Assembly (NCBI GenBank): GCA_963815655.1
Contig: CAWFHK010000001.1
Location: 1,612,001 to 1,676,000 of the forward strand
Length of the DNA: 64,000 bases
DNA from: JAWOLE01 sp963815655
Lineage (GTDB): Bacteria > Acidobacteriota > Thermoanaerobaculia > UBA5066 > Gp7-AA6
Direction of reading: 5' to 3'
The position numbers and the translations under genes are program-made. This document shows, one piece after another, positions 16,254 through 22,012 of the stretch (position 1 is its first letter; each line of letters starts with the position of its first letter). Under the pieces are notes generated by a model. It made no database searches, was not told the origin of the DNA, and was given only the letters and a program-made list of their open reading frames with translations.

Positions 16254-16339
16254 GCCGGGAGGCGGTAGGCGGAACTCGGGAGGCGGACGAAAGCCCGGAA
16301 CCGGCTTCGCCTCCCGCCTTCCGCCTCCCGCCTCCCGCG
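16254..16339. repeat. 7-bp-period palindromic array, unit GGAGGCG
   Basis: The left arm (16254-16288) has GGAGGCG, GTAGGCG, GAACTCG, GGAGGCG. The right arm (16309-16339) has CGCCTCC, CGCCTTC, CGCCTCC, CGCCTCC. A spacer of about 20 bp separates them. It lies within the ribosomal operon between rpmI and rplT, where a GC-rich hairpin could affect transcript read-through or stability. Confidence 0.82.
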
Positions 16340-16340
16340 C

Positions 16341-16538
16341 TCATGCGTAGGGAAGCATGTCCCGGACTCGCTTCTGGTCCGACTTGGATGCGAGTGTCGA
16401 GTGAGCCAGGCCGCGTTTGCGCCCCGGCGCCTTCTTGGTCAGGATGTGGCTCTTGTACGCCTTGGCGCGCTTGAACTTGCCCGAGGCGGTCTTGCGGAAG
16501 CGCTTCGCGGCGCCCCGATGGGTCTTCAGCTTCGGCAT
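16341..16538 (-). CDS. rpmI: 50S ribosomal protein L35
   Basis: A 65-residue L35 of normal length: MPKLKTHRGAAKRFRKTASG, then FKRAKAYKSHILTKKAPGRK and a C-terminal DQKRVRDMLPY. It is the second gene of the infC-rpmI-rplT operon, 15 bp after infC. Its stop lies directly against the 7-bp-period palindrome before rplT. Confidence 0.97.
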   Translation of the reverse strand: MPKLKTHRGAAKRFRKTASGKFKRAKAYKSHILTKKAPGRKRGLAHSTLASKSDQKRVRDMLPYA

Positions 16539-16553
16539 GGGCTCCTCCGTTCG

Positions 16554-17099
16554 TTAGGCCCCCGCCTTCACGGCGGTTTTTTCGTGGTGCTTGACGGGCG
16601 CGAGGATCTGGTAGAGCCGGTTCCCGAGCATCTCCGAGCGCGACTCGGCGATGGCATGGCCGGTCAGGTCGATCAGCAGCCGGTCGAGGACCTTCTGGCC
16701 GTTCTCGCGGCGCGCCATCTCGCGGCCGCGGAACTGCACGGTCGCCTTGACCTTGTCGCCGTGCGACAGGAACTTCAGGATGTGCTTGATCTTGAAGTCG
16801 TAGTCGTGGTCGTCGATGTTGGGCCGGAATTTCACTTCTTTGACCTGCGTCGTCTTCTGTTTCTTCTTCGAGTCCTGCTGCTTCTTCTTCTGCTGGTAGA
16901 TGAACTTCCCGAAGTTCATGATCCGGCAGACCGGCGGTTTGGCCGTCGGGGCGATCTCGACCAGGTCGAGGCTCGCTTCCTTCGCCTTCTGGAGAGCTTC
17001 GGCCATCGGGACGATCCCGAGGGGCTCTCCGGATTCGCCGATCAGGCGGACTTCCTTCCACCGGATCTGTTCGTTGACACGGATGCTTTTCTTATCGAT
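16554..17099 (-). CDS. infC: Translation initiation factor IF-3, probable AUC start
   Basis: A 181-residue IF-3: the N-domain opens DKKSIRVNEQIRWKEVRLIG and includes MAEALQKAKEASLDLVEIAP and KPPVCRIMNFGKFIYQ; the linker is lysine-rich; the C-domain includes EVKFRPNIDDHDYDFKIKH and GREMARRENGQKVLDRLL. The ATG at 17006 would remove the conserved N-terminal 31 residues. Instead, GGAGG followed six bases later by ATC (17099-17097) gives the expected N-terminus. Rare start codons are the known device by which IF-3 represses its own translation. A perfect hairpin lies just ahead of the ribosome-binding site. Confidence 0.95.
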   Translation of the reverse strand: MDKKSIRVNEQIRWKEVRLIGESGEPLGIVPMAEALQKAKEASLDLVEIAPTAKPPVCRIMNFGKFIYQQKKKQQDSKKKQKTTQVKEVKFRPNIDDHDYDFKIKHILKFLSHGDKVKATVQFRGREMARRENGQKVLDRLLIDLTGHAIAESRSEMLGNRLYQILAPVKHHEKTAVKAGA

Positions 17100-17112
17100 T
17101 CTTCACCTCCAC

Positions 17113-17133
17113 AGGCGGCGCTTCGCGCCGCCT
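17113..17133 (-). promoter_or_regulatory. Perfect hairpin before the infC ribosome-binding site
   Basis: AGGCGGCGC-GAA-GCGCCGCCT forms a 9-bp perfect stem with a three-base loop, placed between the thrS stop and the GGAGG of infC. No T-run follows, so it is not a simple intrinsic terminator. It could protect the 5' end of a processed infC mRNA or control ribosome access. Confidence 0.55.
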
Positions 17134-17153
17134 AGCAACGGGTCCCGCCGGGA

Positions 17154-19103
17154 TCATCCGGCTGCGCTCTTCAATTCCTGGCGTCTTTCCGCGATGGCTT
17201 CTCGCGCGAGCGAGACGAAGTCCTCCACGGGGAGGGTCCCGGCGTCCCCGCCGTGCCGGAGCCGGACCGAGACAGTGCCGGCCGCGGCCTCCTTCTCGCC
17301 GATCACGAGCATGGCGGGGATCTTCTGCATCTCGGCCCTCCGGATGCGGGCGCCGAGCTTCTCGTTGCGGTCGTCCAGCTCGACTCGCAGTCCGGCGGCG
17401 GAGAGCCGGCCGGCCGCCTCGCGCGCCGGGGCCGCGAACCGGTCGGAGACGGGCAGCACGGCCGCGTGGACCGGGGCGATCCAGAACGGGAAGTTCCCCG
17501 CGGTGTGCTCGATCAGGATGCCGAGGAAGCGCTCGAAGGACCCGAGGATCGCGCGGTGCATGACGACCGGACGGTGCTGCTGGCCGTCCTCGCCGATGTA
17601 GGTCAGGTCGAAGCTCTCCGCATGCTCGAAGTCGCACTGGATCGTGCCGAGCTGCCAGGGGCGGCCGAGCGCGTCCTTCACGCGGAAGTCGATCTTCGGG
17701 CCGTAGAAGGCGCCGTCGCCGGGCGTCACGACGTGGGGCCGCTTCGCCTTCGCGAGCGCCGCGGCCAGCGCGGTCTCGCCGCGGTCCCAGAGCTCGTCGG
17801 CCCCGATGCGCTTCTCGGGGCGCAGGCCGAGGGAGATCTCGACGTCGGTGAAGCCGAAGGCGCTATAGACCGCGTCCACGAAGTCGAGGAAACGGAAGAT
17901 CTCGTCCTCGACCTTCTCGAACGGCGTGAAGATGTGGGCGTCGTCCTGGGAGAACGTCCGCACGCGCGTCAGGCCCGCGGTGACGCCGGAAAGCTCGTAG
18001 CGGTGGAGCCGGCCGAAGTCGGCGAACCGCACCGGCAGGTCGCGGTACGACCAGAGCCGCGTCTTGTAGAGGAGGAAATGCCCCGGGCAGTTCATCGGCT
18101 TGACGCCGAACTCCCGCTCGTCGATCTCCGTCCAGTACATGTTCTCGTGGTAATTCGCGTAGTGGCCGGAGAGCTTGAAGAGCTCGGCGTCGAAGATCTG
18201 CGGGGTCACGACCTCCTGGTAGCCGCGGAGGGCGTACTCGGTCCGGAGGTAGTCGAAGAGGCCGTTGTAGAGCGCCGTCCCCTTCGGATGGAAGAACGGC
18301 GACGCGGGCGCCCACGGGTGGAAGGAGAAGAGGTCGAGTTCCCGGCCGAGCTTCCGATGGTCCCGCTCCTTCGCCTCTTCCATCCGCTTCAGGTGCTCGT
18401 CGAGCTCCTTCTGCGTGAGGAACGAGGCCCCGTAGATGCGCTGGAGCATCGGGTTGTGCTCGTCCCCCTTCCAGTAGGCGCCCGCCGTGTGCGTCAGCTT
18501 GAAGACGCCGAGCTTCCCCGTCGAGGCGACGTGGGGGCCGCGGCAGAGGTCCACGAATTCCCCCTGCCGGTAGCAGGAGACGCGCTCCCCTTCCGGGATG
18601 CCGCGCGCGATCTCGACCTTCAGGGCGTCCCCCTGCTTCTCGAAGATCGCGATCGCCTCGGACAGCGGCATGTCCTTCCGCTCGATCGCGAAGTCCTCGC
18701 CGACGATCTTGCGCATCTCGGCCTCGATCGCGGCGAGGTCCTCCGGCGTGAAGGGCCGGGCCGGGTTGAAGTCGTAGTAGTAGCCGTTCTCGATCGGAGG
18801 ACCGATCCCGATCTGGACGTCGGGGAAGAGGCGCTTGACCGCCTGCGCGGTCAGGTGCGCCGTGGAGTGGCGGTAGATCGGCACCGCGTCGGGCGACTTC
18901 GCCGTGACGATCTCGAGCGACGCGTCCGATTCGATCGGCGTGACCAGGTCCACGACGGCGCCGTCGAGCTTGCCCGCCCAGGCGTCCTTCGCGAGCCGCG
19001 GCCCGATCCCCTGCGCGACCTCGCGGACGGTCGTCCCCCGCGGAACGGATCGCTTGGATCCGTCCGGCAGCGTGACCGTCACCATGTCCGTCCGGCTTTC
19101 CAT
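17154..19103 (-). CDS. thrS: Threonyl-tRNA synthetase
   Basis: A 649-residue ThrS. The N-terminal TGS domain (VTVTLPDGSKRSVPRGTTV) is followed by the editing domain with YRHSTAHLTAQAVKRLFPD (HxxxH), then the class II catalytic core: GTALYNGLFDYLRTEY, MNCPGHFLLYKTR (zinc Cys), HRYELSGVTAGLTRVRTFSQ (motif 2), VVMHRAILGSFERFLGIL (motif 3) and the anticodon-binding domain. I chose the ATG at 19103 because GGAGAG precedes it; the ATG at 19085 is possible. It leads the infC-rpmI-rplT-pheST cluster and is separated from the upstream tRNA genes by a terminator. Confidence 0.95.
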   Translation of the reverse strand: MESRTDMVTVTLPDGSKRSVPRGTTVREVAQGIGPRLAKDAWAGKLDGAVVDLVTPIESDASLEIVTAKSPDAVPIYRHSTAHLTAQAVKRLFPDVQIGIGPPIENGYYYDFNPARPFTPEDLAAIEAEMRKIVGEDFAIERKDMPLSEAIAIFEKQGDALKVEIARGIPEGERVSCYRQGEFVDLCRGPHVASTGKLGVFKLTHTAGAYWKGDEHNPMLQRIYGASFLTQKELDEHLKRMEEAKERDHRKLGRELDLFSFHPWAPASPFFHPKGTALYNGLFDYLRTEYALRGYQEVVTPQIFDAELFKLSGHYANYHENMYWTEIDEREFGVKPMNCPGHFLLYKTRLWSYRDLPVRFADFGRLHRYELSGVTAGLTRVRTFSQDDAHIFTPFEKVEDEIFRFLDFVDAVYSAFGFTDVEISLGLRPEKRIGADELWDRGETALAAALAKAKRPHVVTPGDGAFYGPKIDFRVKDALGRPWQLGTIQCDFEHAESFDLTYIGEDGQQHRPVVMHRAILGSFERFLGILIEHTAGNFPFWIAPVHAAVLPVSDRFAAPAREAAGRLSAAGLRVELDDRNEKLGARIRRAEMQKIPAMLVIGEKEAAAGTVSVRLRHGGDAGTLPVEDFVSLAREAIAERRQELKSAAG

Positions 19104-19118
19104 CCGATTCGACTCTCC

Positions 19119-19146
19119 AAAAAACAAAAACGCGGGTCTCCCCGCG
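19119..19146 (-). terminator. Intrinsic terminator after the tRNA-Val genes
   Basis: On the minus strand CGCGGG-GAGA-CCCGCG (19146-19131) is followed by TTTTTGTTTTTT. It stands between the tRNA-Val pair and thrS and should stop the tRNA transcript. Confidence 0.85.
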
Positions 19147-19160
19147 TCGAAACCTGTCAT

Positions 19161-19236
19161 TGGTAGGCGCTAACGGGCTCGAACCGTTGACCTCTACCGT
19201 GTGAAGGTAGCGCTCTACCAGCTGAGCTAAGCGCCT
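19161..19236 (-). tRNA. tRNA-Val, anticodon CAC
   Basis: A 76-nt cloverleaf with encoded CCA. Acceptor AGGCGCT pairs with AGCGCCT; the D-arm includes TAGCTCAGCTGGTAGAGC; the anticodon stem CTACC/GGTAG encloses loop TTCACAC with anticodon CAC; the T-arm includes GGTTCGAGCC. It reads GUG. It lies 15 bp after the tRNA-Val(GAC) gene in the same orientation. Confidence 0.95.
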
Positions 19237-19251
19237 TCGTTCCAAGCAAGT

Positions 19252-19326
<75 letters not shown>

Positions 19327-19514
19327 GTTCGAAGGTCCCGGCCGTGCCATCGCCCGGCCGAGGGGCTACGGGCCGGAAGCCCGCGGGGGCATTTTGCTGG
19401 GGCTCGGGGAATCCCGAGACCTTCCGTCCGGCCTTCGTCCCTGATTGAAAAAGAGCGTTTCCCGGGCTTCCCGAGCCCGCGAAGCGGCGCAATTTACCAC
19501 AGAACCGTTGAGAC

Positions 19515-19568
19515 GGGGTTCGGTGTTCGGTGCCCGGTGCTCGGGAAGGCCCGACCGGGCACCGAACA
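19515..19568. repeat. 7-bp-period palindromic array, unit GGTGTTC/GGTGCCC
   Basis: The left arm (19515-19544) includes GGTTCGGTGTTCGG and TGCCCGG; the right arm (19550-19568) is its reverse complement, CCGGGCACCGAAC. It lies in the 335-bp spacer between the tRNA-Val genes and the glycosyltransferase at 19662. The rest of that spacer (19327-19514) is GC-rich and I see no gene in it. Confidence 0.78.
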
Positions 19569-19661
19569 GGAGAATCTGAAAAGCTCGCTAACTCTCGTGT
19601 ACGGTCGAGCCAAAGTGTCGTATATGGAGATGACGATGCGGACAGAGCCGCGCTTCTCCCG

Positions 19662-20672
19662 ATGAAGCTCGTCATCCAGATCCCCGCGTGGAACGAGGAG
19701 GCCTCGCTGCCGGAAGCGCTGGCGGCGGTGCCGCGGACGCTTCCCGGCTTCTCCGAGGTGGCCATTCTCGTCGTGGACGACGGCTCGACCGACGGCACCG
19801 CGGAAGCGGCCCGCGCCGGCTTCGCCGACAGGGTGATCAGCTTCTCCAAGCACCGGGGGCTCGCGGCGGCTTTCTCCTCCGGCGTGGACGAATCGCTGGC
19901 CATGGGCGCCGACGTGATCGTCAATTTCGACGCCGACCTCCAGTACGACGCCGCCGACATCCCTGCCCTCGTCGCGCCGATCCTCGCGGGACGGGCCGAC
20001 CTGGTCGTGGGCGACAGGCAGCCGGGCAAGCTGGCCCATTTCTCTCCCGCCAAGCGCCTGTTGCAGCGGCTGGGAAGCTGGATGGTCCGGCAGGCCTCGG
20101 GGCTCCAGGTCCAGGACGCCACGTCCGGTCTCCGGGCCTTCACGCGGGAGGCCGCCCGGCGGATGAACGTCTTCTCGAAGATGACCTACACGCTCGAGAC
20201 GCTGATCCAGGCCGGCTTCAAGGACCTGCGCGTGGTTTCCGTGCCCGTGTCGGCGCGGCCGGTGCGCCGGGCCTCGCGGCTCTTCTCCTCTCCCACGCGG
20301 TACGTGCTGATCCAGGGCGCGAACGTCCTGCGCATCACGGCCCTCTACAAGCCCTTGAAGATCTTCTCGGGGGCGGGGGCCATCTTCTTCCTCTTCGGGG
20401 CCGCTCTCGGGCTGCGGGTCCTCCTCGCTCACTGGAGGGGCGACACCGCGAACCACGCCGTGTCGCTGACGCTCGCGGCGGTGCTCGTGACGATCGGCGT
20501 GCTGACTTTCCTGATCGCGCTGCTCGCCGACATCGTCGCGATCAACCGCGAGCTCCTCGAAGACATGAAGCTGCGCGAAAGCCGCAACCGGGCCGCGGAG
20601 GCCAGGTTGCGAAAAGTCGAATTCCGCAGGGATAGCGACGAGGTGCGGATCGAGAGAGTCGAAAGCGAATGA
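19662..20672 (+). CDS. Polyprenol-phosphate glycosyltransferase (GT2, DPM1/GtrB-like)
   Basis: A 336-residue membrane GT2 enzyme. The catalytic domain opens MKLVIQIPAWNEEASLPEAL, with VVDDGSTDGTAEAARAG and VNFDADLQYDAADIPALV (DAD-type metal motif), then QVQDATSGLRAFTREAARRM. Two C-terminal transmembrane helices follow (around residues 225-250 and 268-295), as in GtrB/DPM1-type enzymes that load a sugar onto a polyprenol phosphate. It ends with a charged cytoplasmic tail. I chose the ATG at 19662 because family similarity starts there. It converges with the LOG gene, with a 7-bp palindrome between them. Confidence 0.88.
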   Translation: MKLVIQIPAWNEEASLPEALAAVPRTLPGFSEVAILVVDDGSTDGTAEAARAGFADRVISFSKHRGLAAAFSSGVDESLAMGADVIVNFDADLQYDAADIPALVAPILAGRADLVVGDRQPGKLAHFSPAKRLLQRLGSWMVRQASGLQVQDATSGLRAFTREAARRMNVFSKMTYTLETLIQAGFKDLRVVSVPVSARPVRRASRLFSSPTRYVLIQGANVLRITALYKPLKIFSGAGAIFFLFGAALGLRVLLAHWRGDTANHAVSLTLAAVLVTIGVLTFLIALLADIVAINRELLEDMKLRESRNRAAEARLRKVEFRRDSDEVRIERVESE

Positions 20673-20676
20673 GCGC

Positions 20677-20760
20677 GGTTCTCGGTGCCCGGTGCCCGGT
20701 GCCCGGTGCCCGGATCCGCGGGGGCCTAACCGAACACAGAGCACCGGGCACCGAACACCG
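20677..20760. repeat. 7-bp-period palindromic array, unit GGTGCCC
   Basis: The left arm (20677-20714) is TGCCCGG repeated at least four times without change; the right arm (20729-20760) contains CACCGGGCACCGAACACCG. It lies between two convergent genes (GT2 and LOG), where such a hairpin could serve both strands as a transcription barrier. Confidence 0.87.
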
Positions 20761-20772
20761 GCCCCGGTTTCT

Positions 20773-21351
20773 TCACGTCCACTCCCCCGCCTTCCTCGTC
20801 ATGACGGGCGCGCCTTCGAGCATCGTCAGGATCGCCTGCGTGTTGTCCGCCACGGCGTAAAGGATGCGGTCGTCGGGGCGCGCGTATTTTCTCTGGATCG
20901 CCACTTCGAACTGGGCGAGCAGGAGGTCGAAATACCCTCCGATGTTCGCGAAAACGATCGGCTTGCCGTGGATGCCCATGCGCTTCCAGGTCACCATCTC
21001 GAGCGTCTCCTGGAACGTCCCGAAGCCTCCCGGGAACGCCACGAACGCGTCCGACAGCTCGAACAGAAGCTGCTTGCGCTCGTGCATCGTGCCGACCATC
21101 TTCAACTCTGTCAGGCCGCGGTGGGGAGACTCTCTCCCCTCGAGCGCCTTCGGCATGACGCCGATGACTCTCCCGCCGGCGGCGAGCACCTCATCGGCGA
21201 CGGCCCCCATGAGGCCGGTGGAGGCGCCTCCGTACACCAGGCCGACGCCCCGGCGCGCGATTTCCCGCCCGAACGTCCGGATTTCCCGCTCCACCTCCTG
21301 GTCGAGGCGAGAGGCCGAGCTGCAATAGACGCCGACGCGCCGCAACTCCAT
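20773..21351 (-). CDS. LOG-family nucleotide 5'-monophosphate phosphoribohydrolase
   Basis: A 192-residue LOG (Lonely guy) protein. It opens VGVYCSSASRLD, followed by LVYGGASTGLMGAVADEVLAAGG and HERKQLLFELSDAFVAFPGG; the catalytic signature PGGFGTFQE and the arginine/lysine motif MHERK are both present. Characterised members release a free base from nucleotide 5'-monophosphates, for example cytokinin riboside monophosphate. In bacteria of this kind a nucleotide-salvage role is more likely. It lies 9 bp after pyrE in the same direction, so the two form a nucleotide-metabolism pair. Confidence 0.92.
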   Translation of the reverse strand: MELRRVGVYCSSASRLDQEVEREIRTFGREIARRGVGLVYGGASTGLMGAVADEVLAAGGRVIGVMPKALEGRESPHRGLTELKMVGTMHERKQLLFELSDAFVAFPGGFGTFQETLEMVTWKRMGIHGKPIVFANIGGYFDLLLAQFEVAIQRKYARPDDRILYAVADNTQAILTMLEGAPVMTRKAGEWT

Positions 21352-21360
21352 CGTTCGATC

Positions 21361-21927
21361 TTACACGGCGAAGCGGCTGCCGGGTGTGTCGAGGGGACGC
21401 CCCTCGCGGCAGAGCGGGCACTCGGCTTCCGGCCACGATGGCACGGAGAGGGAGAGCAGTGAGCGCGCCGGCACCGGGAACGCTCCGGGAGGCAGGCCGC
21501 GATCCACGATCGAGCCGGCCGCGACGACCCGGCCGCCGGACGCGACGGCCCTGTCGATGACCTCGCGCGTGGACTTGCCCGTCGTGAAGACGTCTTCCAC
21601 GACGGCGGTCCTCTCCCCCGGCTCCAGCCGGAAACCGCGCCGCAGCGTAAACGTCCCGTCCTGGCGCTCCGCGAAGAGGAAGGGGACGCCCAGAGCGCGC
21701 GCCGTCTCGTGCCCGATGATGATGCCCCCGAGCGCCGGCGATACGACCACGCCCGGCGCGAACTCGCGGAGTCTTTCCGCCAGCTCCCGCCCGGCCGCCT
21801 CCGCGCGCCGCGGAAACATCAGGAGGCGCGCGCACTGCAGGTAGCGGTCGGAGTGGAGACCGCTCGACAGCCGGAAATGGCCGGTCAGGAGCGCTCCCGT
21901 GTCGGTGAAGTCCTGAAGCGTGATCAC
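21361..21927 (-). CDS. pyrE: Orotate phosphoribosyltransferase
   Basis: A 188-residue PyrE that converts orotate and PRPP to orotidine 5'-phosphate in pyrimidine synthesis. The N-terminal part has GHFRLSSGLHSDRYLQCARL (hydrophobic hood and S/K-type loop); the PRPP-binding motif is AVVEDVFTTGKSTREVI. PLCREGRPLDTPGSR at the C-terminus matches the PyrE family, including a CxLC-like zinc motif. LOG follows immediately downstream. A 7-bp palindrome lies just upstream of the ATG, so the promoter must lie inside or beyond it. Confidence 0.93.
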   Translation of the reverse strand: MITLQDFTDTGALLTGHFRLSSGLHSDRYLQCARLLMFPRRAEAAGRELAERLREFAPGVVVSPALGGIIIGHETARALGVPFLFAERQDGTFTLRRGFRLEPGERTAVVEDVFTTGKSTREVIDRAVASGGRVVAAGSIVDRGLPPGAFPVPARSLLSLSVPSWPEAECPLCREGRPLDTPGSRFAV

Positions 21928-21940
21928 TCGAAGAGCTTAT

Positions 21941-22012
21941 GGTTTCAAGTTTCAAGTTCCAAGTTTCAAGTTTCAAGTGGCCGACTGAAACCTGAAACTT
22001 GAAACCTGAAAC
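21941..22012. repeat. 7-bp-period palindromic array, unit GTTTCAA
   Basis: The left arm (21941-21978) repeats GTTTCAA/GTTCCAA; the right arm (21985-22012) repeats TGAAACC/TGAAACT. It separates pyrE from the 3' end of the receiver/PEP-synthase gene, both minus strand. Its unit is close to the (GGTTTCA) unit inserted in pheT. Confidence 0.87.
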
